DNA of 64,000 bases from Alentia gelatinosa (lineage: Eukaryota; Annelida; Polychaeta; Phyllodocida; Polynoidae): the NCBI GenBank assembly GCA_950022655.1, contig OX465579.1:16591088-16655087 (forward strand). Reading direction: 5' to 3'. Position numbers and translations under genes: made by a program. Under the pieces are notes generated by a model. That model saw only the letters and a program-made list of their open reading frames with translations. It searched no databases and was not told the DNA's origin. Of the stretch, positions 20,735 through 32,359 are shown one piece after another (position 1 is the first letter of the stretch; each line of letters starts with the position of its first letter).

Positions 20735-20771
20735 CACCTAGGGTATCCCCTTAAACGGGATTTTACTGTAA
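20735..20771 (-). repeat. Pogo/Tigger-like terminal sequence (right)
   Basis: The complement reads TTACAGTAAAATCCCGTTTA, an inverted partner of the sequence at 16771. If paired, the element would span 4 kb and hold H2, C3 and the foldback as later insertions. They could equally be two solo ends. Confidence 0.35.
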
Positions 20772-20781
20772 TTATTTACTA

Positions 20782-21096
20782 TGGAGAAACCAAACAAGAG
20801 TTAGTCATGTTGTTGTTTATCGCATGACAGCAAGATTGCAATATTACTGCGCGAGGCGAAGCCGAGAGCAGTAATATGCGATCTTGCCGGAGTGCGATGA
20901 ACAATAACATGACTAACTCAAGTTTGGTTTAGAATTTATCCTACCCCGCCCGTCTAAATTACTTCTACATTAACAAATGACGTCATTTGTCAAGTGTATC
21001 CCACTAGAGCGATATTTTTCATTTTTCTGAACTCCAGACTGAATACAGTGACCCAATGTTAAGCCTATGGTGTTTTTTTTATTAGGGTTAGGATAA
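20782..21096 (+). mobile_element. Composite hairpin element F, subtype with copy at 45.6 kb
   Basis: Hairpin arms: GGAGAAACCAAACAAGAGTT and ACTCAAGTTTGGTT, with inner GATTGCAATATTACTGCG. The apex is GCGAGGCGAAGCCGAGAGC. The module runs from TTTATCCTACCCCGCCC to GGGTTAGGATAAAA and contains CAATGTTAAGCCTATGG. It is very similar throughout to 45568-45884. Confidence 0.75.
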
Positions 21097-21602
21097 AAGC
21101 GCTGGAACTTTAAAAAAAAAAATTTATTTGAGTTTATCTATCTCTCAATCATAAAGATGAGTTCTTCTGATACAACAGTTCGAATACATAACACTTATAT
21201 AAAGACATACAGTTACATTGCACCAACGAGTTAGGGTGATAATTGGATGAAGTAATGATGATATTATAGTCTTTACTTGGGTGAGGAAAGCACGTGTGTA
21301 CTACGCACTCTGCTCTGTGGACAGGAGGTTGCTGCGCATTAATTGACCGGGAACTAAATTCATATACAAAAAGCTGGGAGAGGCAGCTGGTGCATGGCCC
21401 AGGCACATAGATCAAATGTAAACACTACGAAGAGAGCACCTGTTCCTTATGGCTCATCATTTAACATGCAGCCTTTTAGTGGAGTGTGTCTGGGACATTC
21501 CCAGCTGGAATTCCAGAGTTTGCAATGGCTGAAATGTATATATATATGCTATCTGGATCATATATATATATATATATGCAGGTTGTCTGTCTGTCTTTGT
21601 TT

Positions 21603-21787
21603 TTATCTTACCCCTGATATAAATCTCTATAGACTTAAAATGGTGTGACTGTGTGCCATGATTATTCCATAGAATATATATATTTGACGGGTGATATATG
21701 AAGCTAAAAACATGTGACAAGGGTAGGATAAAATCTAAACATCACTCAATTTCATATTCATAATTGTTTACAAGGCGCATGTCGTAT
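21603..21787 (-). mobile_element. Composite element F, module with truncated hairpin
   Basis: The module runs from TTTTATCTTACCCC to AAGGGTAGGATAAAA. The following half-arm (ACATCACTCAATTTCATATT) matches F copies 1 and 2 and stops where a P element begins. A TA microsatellite lies just left at 21557-21578. Confidence 0.55.
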
Positions 21788-22310
21788 AAGGCCCGGCGTC
21801 CACCTACTACGATAGAAAGTTAGACCTACCGATATGGCACCGAACAAAAAGCAAATATCGGAGACATATCGGGAAGTTGCAAAATATTAGACATATGTCT
21901 AGACATGCCAATTCATCACGCATCGTAGTGGGCTCTCATGTAAAAAAGGTGATCATGGTCCCGATATGCCCCACGATATTACCAGGGCTATTAAGTGAAT
22001 ATCTTGAGGTGTTTTCTTCATTTTTAGATATATGATACACTATAATTCTGGAAATATCACATCGATGATTTTTCGCAGGGCACATAGAACAACAATGTTA
22101 ATTTTATCAGGCACTACATAACAGCTTTGTTCCAAGTCAAACTAAGAAAATGTTGATTTGAGACACTAAAACCTAATAATAAATCATTAAATTTGCAGGC
22201 ATACGAGCATATAATTCGTCTATCTATTTCCACAATTTCATAATTTTCTGATCAGTATCTAACATGTGAGAGTAATTTTCCTGGCAGAATACTATGCGAT
22301 GCTCCCTATG
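21788..22310 (+). mobile_element. Foldback family P, long type, copy 1 (partial)
   Basis: The left end is AAGGCCCGGCGTCCACCTAC. The inner part (for example ACAGCTTTGTTCCAAGTCAA) matches 26.95-27.32 kb. The right end is lost at the start of the next P element. Confidence 0.55.
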
Positions 22311-22797
22311 AAGGCCAGCCCCCACCTACCACAATTCTGGTCCCGATAGGCCTATGACTGCCTTCTCGACTTCATACCGATTCTATCGTGAGATCAGCAA
22401 AAAGCGTGGTAGGTGGAACAGGTTTCTGCGGTGCCGTCTACGATACCTCACGATAGGCTGCGATAGAAAACGGCAATCGCAGAGCTCCTGATGAAATCCA
22501 ACGTGTTGGAATTTTGTAGTCTGTCATAGGGTATTGTGTGTGATTTATCGGGAAAATATCTCTTGGAGGTGAAATACTTAACGGAAAATGATCAAATTCT
22601 GGAATTAGGTAGAACTCATAAAGATATATAATTGATGGAAATCTGGTGTTAATTGGTTAGATCTAAGGGTCTGAAAATAATATATATTCATAACAGAATC
22701 ACGATTCTACCACGATTTAAAACTATCAGGGACCTCCCGATAGGTCACGATTTAGGCATTTCAAATCGTAGCTGTCAGGAAGTATGTCGGTGCACCT
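22311..22797 (+). mobile_element. Foldback family P, short type, copy 1
   Basis: Left terminus AAGGCCAGCCCCCACCTACC. Interior phrases CGATAGGCTGCGATAG and GAGCTCCTGATGAAATCCAA match the copy at 29.0 kb. The right terminus is truncated after GGAAGTATGTCGG. Confidence 0.65.
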
Positions 22798-23265
22798 CTC
22801 TCATAAGATCTCACACTCTCTAAGTATTATTCTGTACAAAGTTCTCACTATGCTCTATGGGAGAGGAATTCTTAATGATTTAGGCTTAGAGCCTTGAGAA
22901 TCTACTGGCCTGCCTCCCATGCTAAAGATGTACATCAATGCAACCCAAAGATTCCTATAATCTCAATGATGCCACCTAGCGGGAATACTGTGTACTTGGC
23001 ACGAAAGGAAAGTTCCCATCGGCGCTTGTCGCAGCCTCGTCTTAATAAGGGGGACTTTACAACAGCATTGGTTCAGAGTGTGTTCAGATTGCTGGTTCCC
23101 GTAAAAAAGACGTCCCTGGTACCGACACACCATGACAGTGGTATTGAGGAAACCATGCCATTCCAAGACAAGGGTCCAGTCATAGGAAAAATCGAACATG
23201 TTCGATGTTGTTGTAGGCTCCCGACAAGCTTCCAATCGTAGCCTCATCGTGGCCTTGTCGTAGAA

Positions 23266-23490
23266 CCAAGACAAGGCCTCCAATCGTAGGCCAATCGTGG
23301 ACCTTGTCGGAAAGCCATTGTCATAGCCTTGTCGTGGTTGGTGGACGCGCCCTTTCATCGTGGCTTTGTCGTAGAATCTTGTCGGGAACTGGGGTCCACC
23401 AACCAAGACAAGGCCTCCAATCGTAAGCCAATCATGGACCTTGTCGGGGAGCCATTGTCGTAGCCTTGTCGTGGTTGGTGGACGCCCGCC
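23266..23490 (+). repeat. Direct repeat pair (~88 bp, 137 bp apart)
   Basis: CCAAGACAAGGCCTCCAATC through GTCGTGGTTGGTGGACG occurs at 23266-23354 and again at 23402-23490 with a few changes. The unit is full of CTTGTCG/CGACAAG in both orientations, so it also folds on itself. Confidence 0.65.
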
Positions 23491-23656
23491 TTTACGCTAC
23501 AGATATCACTCAGCTCCACTTCGTGAAATCATTCTATGGAGACAACTCTCACCATATAAAAATATGAAATTTCGTGACGATTTTTGATAGTCTCTGTCTC
23601 TGTCTCTCTCTGTCTCTCTTTCTCTGAGTGTCCCTCTCTCTTATTTATCACTGTAA

Positions 23657-24052
23657 GAGGGGACCCCCACCTACCACGATAGGCCACGACATGCTTCCCG
23701 ATCGCTACGATTTGAAATGCGGAAATCTAATAGTTTGAAATCGTAGAGCGTGGCAACACCTTGGGAGGGCCAATAACATAAACTATGGTCACGATAGCTC
23801 CACGACGAAACCAGCGGCTGCTACGATACCCTACGAGAGGCTACGAAATTTCCAACGTGTTGGAAATTATCGGGACCTCTACGATTGGCGATTTCATCGC
23901 AGCCTATCGTAAGCTGTCGTAGACGGAATCGCAGAAACCTGTCCCACCTACCACGATTTTGCCAGACCTCACGCTACAATCGGAATGGTGTCGGGAAGGC
24001 CATCGTAAGGCCAATCGGGACCAGAATCGTGGTAGGTGGGGGCAGGCTTTAA
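23657..24052 (+). mobile_element. Foldback family P, copy 2
   Basis: Ends CCCCCACCTACCACGAT and ATCGTGGTAGGTGGGGGC. The interior is almost wholly arms of short CGATNNNCTACGA phrases, with a central CCAACGTGTTGG palindrome at 23851-23862. A CT-rich microsatellite lies to its left (23597-23642). Confidence 0.7.
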
Positions 24053-24236
24053 GAGCATCGGCTACAAAGGCCGGTATGAATTATCCTTACAGTATGTATG
24101 TGTGTGTGTGCGTAACTTCTGAATAAAATGGAACAAATGGTGCAATCAAAATAGAAAATTACGTTTAGAGCAACAAAGTAGGTGCGAAATAGATTCCCCG
24201 TCCTGTGAAATAAACAGCTATTATTGTATTTCAGGA

Positions 24237-24359
24237 TTATCGATTTTCACGGTATACGACATTCCCGGAAAGGGACACTTGAGGGGGCGGTTTGAGGAGC
24301 TCGCGACTCACAATGTCATGTGTACGGTCCCCAAGAGTGTGGCAAGGTCAACGGAGTAA
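24237..24359 (+). CDS. Coding-like segment, unrecognised (40 codons to stop)
   Basis: The frame reads LSIFTVYDIPGKGHLRGRFE then ELATHNVMCTVPKSVARSTE and stop; it is open further left without an ATG. The composition looks like real protein. A TTGTATTTCAG just before 24235 could be an acceptor. A second frame, open from about 24292 to 24528 (RAHVDNLLIAIPRIQGFNTA...), also looks coding, which would mean a frameshift near 24345. It may be a decayed gene or element fragment. I cannot name it. Confidence 0.3.
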   Translation, partial: LSIFTVYDIPGKGHLRGRFEELATHNVMCTVPKSVARSTE

Positions 24360-24487
24360 CTCTAGAGCGCACGTCGATAACCTCCTGATAGCGATCCCCA
24401 GAATCCAGGGCTTTAACACTGCTGTCCAACTACACGAACAACAACACATTCAAACCCCAGTCCACCCCCACATGCCCCACGGTTACT

Positions 24488-25010
24488 GGAGAACTCGACC
24501 CAAAACCAACTCGACCCGTAGTTGTTAGGAGAACTCGACCCGTTTTGGGGAAATGGATTGGAGAACTCGACCTGTTTCAGATACTTATGAATTAGATATT
24601 TTCACATAGAAGGTATGGTCTGACTAGTTTGCTTTTAGACAAATAAACCAGCGGATCCATATAAAAATATAAGTGCAGTTATGTTAAGGTGTAGGGTTAA
24701 GGTTAAAGATAAGTTTAGTTATGGTTAATCCAGTTATGTTAAGGTGTAGGGATAAGGTTAGTGTTAGGGATAGGCTTAGCAGAAAGGTTTTCTATTTGTA
24801 TTCTTCCCCAGAAAAGATCAAACCTGAAGCCAAGATGACAAACTTACTACCAAATATAGTTATGATTAGATATTTGAGTAGGGGAGATTTAAAATGGGTC
24901 GAGTTCATTACGGGTCGATTTCTTAAAACGGGTCAAGTCTTTTACGGGTTGAGTGCGTTACGGGTCGAGTTTTTTACGGGTTAAGTTCATTACGGGTCGA
25001 GTTCTCCAGG
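24488..25010 (+). repeat. Inverted GAACTCGACCC arrays around a TTAGGG-like core
   Basis: The left arm repeats GAGAACTCGACC three times (24488-24575). The right arm is a tandem array of about seven 17-19 bp units of TTACGGGTCGAGTTC type (24894-25010). Between them lies GGTGTAGGGTTAAGGTTA-like sequence (24684-24785), a degenerate telomere-like tract. The plan matches the element at 50.6-51.1 kb. Confidence 0.65.
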
Positions 25011-25474
25011 GCCCTGTTTTTTAGTCGTGACCATTTCCTATAGTGACCAGTTAGCGACCGTTTGGAGACCTTTGGGTTCCAGAGATAAGTCGTCATAACA
25101 TGTGCGACCATTTAGAGGGGTAAACTGTCATGGTCACTGTTTTGGGTTCCAGAGTTGTGACCATTTAGCCCAAATGGTGGCATATTTCATTTTATACACT
25201 TCCACTGTATAAAATGGAACAATATTTACTGCGATGAATTATCTATATCTGTTTTATCTAATTCCCAAATTTCATAATTTTATGTTGAGTAATATACATG
25301 TAAGACATGCTTTTGTTTAGGAATGGGCCTTGGACCAACAGTGATCATAACAGCTGAACAGTGACCGGGTCTGAGGAACACTTTTTGGTCATGATCACTG
25401 GTTTGGTCGCCCAACTGGTCACTCTTTCGTGATCACTACAAATAAAGATGTCGCTGTCTGAAAAACAGGTCCCA
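25011..25474 (+). mobile_element. MITE family T (~460 bp)
   Basis: Terminal repeats GGGCCCTGTTTTTTAG and CTGAAAAACAGGTCCC. The interior repeats GTGACCA/TGGTCAC phrases in both orientations. It abuts the previous element directly. Confidence 0.6.
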
Positions 25475-25966
25475 GGGCTCCCTCCCCACCACCCCGCATC
25501 TGCCGAGGGTCCAGCTCCGAGGTACCAACATGGGACTCTCCCGACTAATACTTGCCAATCTTTGACGTATCTTTAATGGATCCTTCAGATCGTCACAAAC
25601 CCATCAGTGTTTGGAAACGTTGCATTTTTCAACGTGGGTAAGGTTCCTAAGGGGGAGCCGGGTAGATTCCTTGGTGGAGAACATAGACACTTTAACCCTG
25701 CTCTGTATGTATGGTCGACACCCTCCAGGGCATGCCTGGAGTCTCGTTACTGATTCGCTGTTTGTCTCCATGACCCTCTCCAGGGTACAGGGATAGAGCT
25801 AGGTTTCCCGTCGGTTTGAGTAGAACAGGCATTTTGTCGAGGGATGTGTCCCCTGAGCAGCTCGGTGCATATGTAAATGGTGTAATCTGAGCGAGCAGGA
25901 AGGTGGGGAGAGGCTAAGAGGCACTCCGCCTGATTGCTGATATTAACAGAAAGGTGTTTCACTCAC

Positions 25967-26013
25967 CTGGAGGAAAGGGAACTTGGAGAATTGACCAAAT
26001 ATGGTGATTTGAG
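25967..26013 (-). CDS. Possible small exon (47 bp)
   Basis: On the minus strand an acceptor TTTTAATGCTGTCAG and an ideal donor CTCCAG/GTGAGT enclose 47 bp, readable as QITIFGQFSKFPFLQ ending in phase 0. It could be a 5' non-coding or coding exon of the putative minus-strand gene, or chance. Confidence 0.25.
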
Positions 26014-26029
26014 CTGACAGCATTAAAAT

Positions 26030-27537
26030 AAGGCCCGGTGACCATCCACTACGATAGAAATTGATACATACCGATATGACTCCGATACAAAAATGTAAAT
26101 ACCGGAGACTTATTGGGAGGGCCCATATCGTGGACAAATGTCTAAGACATGCCTCTTCTCTATATTGTTTATTAGCAGTATCCTCATATAAATTTATCCT
26201 CATTTAAATGAGTTTTTCAGATACCTCGAAAAACCGAACATATACAAATAAGGCGTAGTACAAGGTAATAGATATATCCAGAGAATACATAGACAATAAT
26301 CGATGGTTTTGTGGACAGGCGGCCGTAAACCACGAGAGGTTGACGCATAGTAGTACACGAGCGCTAGAGAGTGTATTACGACGTCAACCTCGAGTGGTTT
26401 ACAGAGCTGCCTGTCCACAAAATCATCGTTTGTTGCATTTATTATCCATCTTTTCGAATAAATTAAACCCAGTAATTGCCATATTAAAGGGTATAACATC
26501 AGAAACTATTTCTTTGCTCTATAGCAAAAGGGACTATTTTCCCCGTATTCCATGGTTTTGAGGCCGTATACCACAGGTTTGACTCCGTATACCACAGTTA
26601 TGGTATCTGACAGGTTGTATACAATGGGTCGTGGTTTACTGAGTCCCCATACATTTTCAATGGGGGCTTTGTATACGATGGATAATAACGAAGAAGAAAG
26701 ATTGAGTAGATGAAAAAGAGGACGAGATGTGGGTTGGTAACCTAGAGTCAATGTTTATCGCTCTGCCGCAATTTGGGTCGCTATTACTTTTTTGAATTCG
26801 TCGATGTTGCTTGACCACTGTACAGTGATTGACATAGACTCCCAAAGTTTAGCTCTCCCTATAGTAAGGCAAGTTGAGTATAACTGAACTTCTCGTTTGT
26901 TCAAGCTTGAAGTTGATCTTTTCATTGGATCTGGTAAAATATTGAGGTGTTATCTTCCTTTTTAGATATACGATTCACTATAATTTAGGCAATATTGCAT
27001 CGATAATGTTTCCCAGGACGCATAGAACAACAAGGTATATTTTGTTCAGGCGTTAAAAGCTCTGTTCCAAGTCAGACCAAGAAAATATTGACTTTTCAGG
27101 GTAGACTCACATAACCAACATACATCCGATTCTCCCGTATAGTTTTTTAATTTTTTAATTTATTAAGTATGTTGGAGTACTTTATGATTCATGACACCAC
27201 GTTTTGGCTGTTTTGTAGCATTCTCCAGGTGTAAGAAAATATTGATTTGAGACATTTAAACTTACTCGAAAATCACCAGATTTGCAGGGCATACGGGCAC
27301 ATGTATCTTCCATCTAATTCTAAAATTTCATAATCTTCTGATTAGGATCTCACACGTGAGAGCAGTTTTCCCGACAGAATACTCTGCGATGCTCATGAAC
27401 ACCCACTGCCATTTCTACATGTTGAAATGTTGTAGGTTCTCGTAGGGACCCCACGATACAGGATTTTGATTTTTCACCGGGAGGTACATCGTAGGTCATA
27501 TCAGAGTGTACCGGGACCTCAGTGGACGCCGGCCCTG
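26030..27537 (+). mobile_element. Foldback family P, long type, copy 2 (holds C copy 4)
   Basis: Ends AAGGCCCGGTGACCATCCAC and GTGGACGCCGGCCCT. The interior at 26.94-27.37 kb matches 22.0-22.3 kb. A C element is inserted at 26288-26689, which dates P as older than that C. Confidence 0.6.
26288..26689 (+). mobile_element. Composite element C, copy 4
   Basis: Complete: starts CATAGACAATAATCGATGG, hairpin with GCGCTAGAGAGTGTATTACG apex, module from TTTATTATCCATC to GATGGATAATAA. It is nested in a P element. Confidence 0.8.
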
Positions 27538-27539
27538 AT

Positions 27540-29010
27540 GGTGGATCTTTTTCAGAATCTGGATTTTCTCTGAAGTTTTCTGAAGGAAAGGAAATAATTT
27601 CAAAGCAATATATGTTGAAGGATCTTTGAGGGTGCTGAACAAACTAGATTTCAAGAATTGCCAAGAAATTTTAATTGATACTAGGGATAGTAACGGTCAC
27701 AATTGCATTCCTCATGTAAAGATTTATGTGCTATTTCATACATCTATCTTGCACAGAGTGATTGCTAGTTCCGCCGTCATCCACCAGGGAATTGTAAGAT
27801 AGTGGCACTGAAGTGGGGGGACAGCCATTGTCTTCTGCTGTTATAATCAATAGAAAATTGTGAGACGAGGCTAAAACCCTTTTATGACAGACCAAACAAA
27901 TATTTTTGATAAAATCCATTGATAACTGGACCCGCCATCTGGGATTTTGTTGAACGCGGGGGGCAAGATGGCTGCCTCAATAACGCAATAGCTATGTGCC
28001 TTATATTGCTGAGGATTACATTTACCATCGCTTTCCTAGAAAATTCCTGTATCCTTAAAAATATGTCCATTCCCACTCAATGTGGGAAATTTGCGCACAG
28101 GTTGGACACATTCATTGTGATATGTGCTTTGTAACAAGCAATGTTTGTCTAACCTAGTTCTACCGCTGTGCATGCCTTGTTATACGTGCAATATACCTGC
28201 ATGGATCCATTAGATCCACCAGACAGTGATAAATACCTCTGTATTATAAAAAGATATCCAACTCAATTATTCATATAGTTCAATACAATGTATATACCTT
28301 CTAATATGTTTCACGATGGAGGTACTGGTAGTACAGCTATTACCATTACCATGCCTACCATATATCTGCACAGTATATCATTATTTTAATAAGTATGATA
28401 TTCATAGAGGGACATCTATGATACTTCATCATGAGAAAAATGGCATAGCGAGAATTTTATTTTTTCTTTCTTCATAAGACAGACTTGAGTGATATCTGGG
28501 AGGAAGATCTTGGTCAAAATTGGAGAATATTGGAAAAGAACTGACGCTAGCCGAGACAATGATCTTTGCTCTCATTGTAGATCAGGCTCTTCCCCGACTC
28601 TTAGACTGGTGTTATTAACCTTTAAGGGGATGCCCACCTATGACGATAGAAATTTAAGACCTCCCAATTTACTACGATTGCCCATATTGTAGTGCAGCCT
28701 ACAATGCATTTTTTTATCGGGAGGTCATCGTAGGGGGCCGTCCATAAAGAATGGACGCAGAATTCCTGAATTTCTTTACCCCCTACCCCCTCCCAGTCTT
28801 GTACGTAATATAACAAGAAAGGACTTACGCAAAATTTCAGAAATATTTGACCCCAACACCGCCCACTCTCAGTGTTTACCTACTCAATGGATGGCTCCGA
28901 ATACTTTGGTGTGCTTTGTATATCAAGTCGGGAAAACCTGCTCCATTACTATGATTTCACGTTTCTTTCCACTGTAATATGATTTTTCAAAATCCTCACC
29001 CCTTTATACA
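27540..29010 (+). other. Mostly unique sequence with a P fragment
   Basis: No convincing gene. A remnant at 28625-28740 carries CCACCTATGACGATAG and TCGGGAGGTCATCGTAGG, like the ends of P. GGGCAAGATGGCTGCC at 27961 resembles a YY1 site but has no promoter context. Confidence 0.45.
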
Positions 29011-29015
29011 GGCAT

Positions 29016-29643
29016 TAAGGCCAGCCCCCACCTACCACGATTCTGGTCCCGATAGGCCTTACGACTGCCTTCCCTGCAAAAATCGTGGTAGGTGGAACAG
29101 ATTTCTGCGATTCATTCTACGATACCCCAAGGTAGGCTGCGATAGGAAACACCAATCGTAGAGCTCCTGATGAAATCCAACATGTTGGAATTGAGTGCAT
29201 AGAGATATAAGATTGCTGTAAATATGGTATTAATTGGTTGGGTCATAGGGTCTAAAAATAATATATTCATAACAAAATTATGATTCTACAACAGTTATAT
29301 TTTTCAATTTGATTTTAGTGTCTGAAGAATAATATCATAATATGCTGTAAATACCTCTAAAAGATTATTCAGATTCATTAAATATTTTTTAAATTATAGT
29401 ATATTTCAATATTAAAACTCTACCTGCGATCTAAATTGATACAGCGATTGAATCGTGAGCTAATCGTGACCATGGTTTATATTTTTGGTCCTCCAAAGGC
29501 TTTTTTACGCTCTACGATTTCAAACTATGTTCACGATTTTGAACTATCGGGGACCTCCTGATAGGCTACGATTTGGGCATTTCAAATCATAGCCATCGGA
29601 AAGTATGTCGTAGACCATCGTGGTAGGTGGGGGCTAGCCTTTA
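29016..29643 (+). mobile_element. Foldback family P, copy 3 (both ends intact)
   Basis: Terminal repeats AAGGCCAGCCCCCACCTACC and GGTAGGTGGGGGCTAGCCTT, about 25 bp. The interior has long imperfect arms and an AT-rich centre; no ORF. It is the best copy for defining this family. Confidence 0.75.
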
Positions 29644-29726
29644 TCCTAGCTTGATATAATCGTCCATAGGCTGAACAACAGGAACTCATACTCAACAAAC
29701 TTTCGAATACGGTGACTCATACTCTT

Positions 29727-30365
29727 TTTTTTATTTTTTTTTTATTTTCATGAAAATATTTACATAAGACATTCTGCAGCATAGCAGGTTTTGTTTGTCG
29801 TCTACGATCAGTTACCTTTATAAGTCAGCGAACAAGTTGGTCATAGCAGCGTTGCTGTATATATTACAAGGAATATACATAGGTGCGATGAACACGTTAT
29901 GAGATGAGATGAATAATGGAAATGACTTCACAATCAAATAGATGGCAAACCAATATACAAGATTAGGTTTCGTTATCCATTGATTTTATCTTCAGCTTCA
30001 CATATTTCTTGTACTGGTAAACAGTACTGTTCTGTATGACAACTGGGAGATCATTCCACAGTGCAGTTCCTTGGTATATAGGGTTCCTTTTGTAAAAGGA
30101 AGTCCTTGGCCTTTTCAACTTTATCTGCCTTTTACTCTGCAATCGGGTTCTTGGGGTAGGACCTATCTGTTCATCTTTGGCAAACCTTTTCATGTACATA
30201 CACAATAAATACTTTCGTCGGTTATGTAGATTATCTATGTTACATGTCTCATGCAGTTCCTGTATACTAATCTCTGTCACCTTTCTACCTGTACAGATCC
30301 TTAAACCTCTATTCTGGAGTTTTTGCAAACTTTGTAACAGAGCCTTATTAATGGACAATAAATAA
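29727..30365 (-). mobile_element. LINE 3' fragment with A-tail
   Basis: ORF2 C-terminus read leftward from 30358 to 29963: SLQKLQNRGLRICTG, then LHNRRKYLLCMYMKRF, then YQGTALWNDLPVVIQNS and a basic tail to the stop. These are the usual landmarks downstream of the RT in LINE ORF2. A ~215-bp 3' UTR follows to an A-rich tail (T-run at 29727-29750 on the plus strand). The fragment is 5'-truncated with an intact final frame, so it is fairly young. Confidence 0.85.
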
Positions 30366-30548
30366 ACAAATATGTCCAGACTAAGGTAAAATCGGAAAAA
30401 TATTGATATTCTGTGTTTGGCACGCTTCAGATGACTCTACGACGAACGGGGACACAGACCAATCACTCTCCAATTTCTTTCTCACTTTTCAAGGGTGAAA
30501 TCATACCGGTCATGGGTGGCTCTGAATATAGTTATCACATCAAAAAAA

Positions 30549-31095
30549 AAACTGCAAGTCGTTCAAAATAAATGCGTTAGGTAAGCCGATGCTAATTGGC
30601 CAAAGAGAAGCTCAGCCGAACTACACCAACTATTTAAACTCGAAAAATTAGCTGACCGAAGAAATAACCACCAGGCAATGGTGGCGTTTAAAAGACGGCC
30701 CTCCAAACGCCAGAATCCCTTAAGAACTACCTAAAAAGAAATAACCCACTAAGTGGAAAGTAGCAGTATAAGAAATTACCATGGTAAATACAGTGTTAAG
30801 TATGCAACCTTTGATGGACCCAACCCAAAACTAATTTAACACACATGGGCAAAATGTATACGCCTATTATCATGGTACTAAAACCTACTCCTACTCATCA
30901 TGTTCCACCTATCTCCATCCCTATCATCATAAGTAAGGCGATAAGCCAATCTCATTGTTAACAACTCTTAATATGAACTGAATAATGTAGTGATGTAAAA
31001 TAACCCGCATTGTAGCGGAGACAGTTGTAACTGGATAGATCAGGTCTCTGAACCTATGATAATCCAGAATAAAGAAACGAATCAAAAAAATTAAA
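30549..31095 (+). mobile_element. LINE 3' fragment, degenerate
   Basis: The frame 30549-30735 reads KLQVVQNKCVR, stop, ..RSSAELHQLFKLEKLADRRN, NHQAMVAFKRR, the QNK..LH...L..RR landmarks of LINE ORF2 ends. It has one nonsense codon. The A-rich end near 31080 (AATAAAGAAACGAATCAAAA) may be its tail. It lies tail-out against the LINE at 29.7 kb, on the other strand. Confidence 0.6.
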
Positions 31096-31424
31096 TCAGG
31101 AGCACTGTTTCTTTGAAATCAGCACAATGTATTATAGCAAATGATACAAATGAGGTTCAGACCTATACACAACCACATATGTGGGTAAGTAAGGTACATA
31201 GAAGTTGGTTTATCTCCATACAATACTGAGAGTGAGATACCCACCAACCCACAATATTCACACTTTATTAGAAATGTTAGTTTTAAGTGTGTCTGAGGAC
31301 ATTGATGATTTCTGAAAGACATAATATAAAGCAAAACTCCCAAAAAGATTAAAGAAATTCTCCACAAGTTTGACAAAAAACATCATTGACCATAGAGAAC
31401 ATACTGTAATACCTGTATGGGAAT

Positions 31425-31765
31425 AGAGAACGAGTTACCAGGGTTAAGCCTATGGGACAAAAATACCAGGGGTGAGATAATAAGAGAGATACTGATAAGT
31501 ATTGGTCTGTGTCCCCATTCGCCATCAAGTTTGGAGTGCACAGGAATTTGAACGAGGTGATAGCCGAGTGAATATTCCAAAGTGCGACAAACAAGATGGC
31601 AATCAGGGACACGAACACGAATATGTTTCTGATTTGATCTTATCCTGGACAAGTTTATCTGTTAATCGCTCATTGAGTATGAGTTACAGTATTCGCAAGC
31701 CTGTTGGGTACGAGTTCCTAACGTTAAACGTTATGGAGGTTTATACCAGGCAAGGATAAAAGCTG
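31425..31765 (+). repeat. Two E/G-type module fragments
   Basis: 31436-31485 has AGGGTTAAGCCTATGG and ATACCAGGGGTGAGATAAT. 31638-31760 runs from TTATCCTGGACAAG through GGGTACGAGTTCC to ATACCAGGCAAGGATAAAA, a module with variant ends. Bases 31096-31424 hold no recognised feature. Confidence 0.5.
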
Positions 31766-31797
31766 AGAGATAATCAAATACTTTTGTAGATCTATGG

Positions 31798-32350
31798 AGT
31801 TTATTACCCACCTAATACGGAGTCTCCATAGGAAATGTTTAGAGTGCCTGGAATCAGCTACCCGGAGATTCTGGCATGTCAGAATCTCCTGCAGGAGATT
31901 CCGGAAAAATAGTCCTGTCCATATTGAGGTCAAATTATCATGTACTTCGAAATAAGTTTCTTGAATGTTTATTCAATGCTAATTATTTAGAATCAATCAT
32001 AATAATCTCATTTACCATCAGATATCACTGTCATAACATACTTTGCTTGCTAAAATCACAGGTTAAAGGCGAACTATATTATTGGTCTAAGTCTACACCA
32101 AATTACTGCCACGCTTCACAATGCTGTGGTGTATGGAACTAAATGGCTTACAGAATCCTTTTAATTGCAATAGACCTGTTATCAATCTTGTAGGTGGTTA
32201 ATAAATACAATGACGACTGGTTTTGTATACGAGGGACCGTAATCTCCTCGTAGTTGACGACGTAACATCCTCGCTAATCGCTCGGATATTACTACGCGTC
32301 AACTACTCAGAGATTACGGCCACTCGTACACAAAACCAGTCATTATTGTG
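31798..32350 (+). mobile_element. Repeat L, copy 1, with core-3 hairpin (32206-32350)
   Basis: It starts AGTTTATTACCCACCTA and matches 55537-56046 throughout. Near the left is a nested hairpin, GGAGATTCTGGC..TCAGAATCTCC. The terminal hairpin has arms GACTGGTTTTGTATACGAG/CACTCGTACACAAAACCAGTC. The apex contains TATTACTACGCGTCAAC, the same core as C and S. Confidence 0.7.
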
Positions 32351-32359
32351 TATATACTC

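Noticed and set aside
21149..21720. Overlapping ORFs around a TA microsatellite
   Set aside because: They include YIYIYI-type runs from the microsatellite and part of an F module.
22894..23406. Opposing 115- and 147-codon ORFs
   Set aside because: Both run through the CTTGTCG/CGACAAG repeat and are by-products of it.
27961..27976. YY1-type promoter element
   Set aside because: Isolated match without CpG island, start site or nearby gene.
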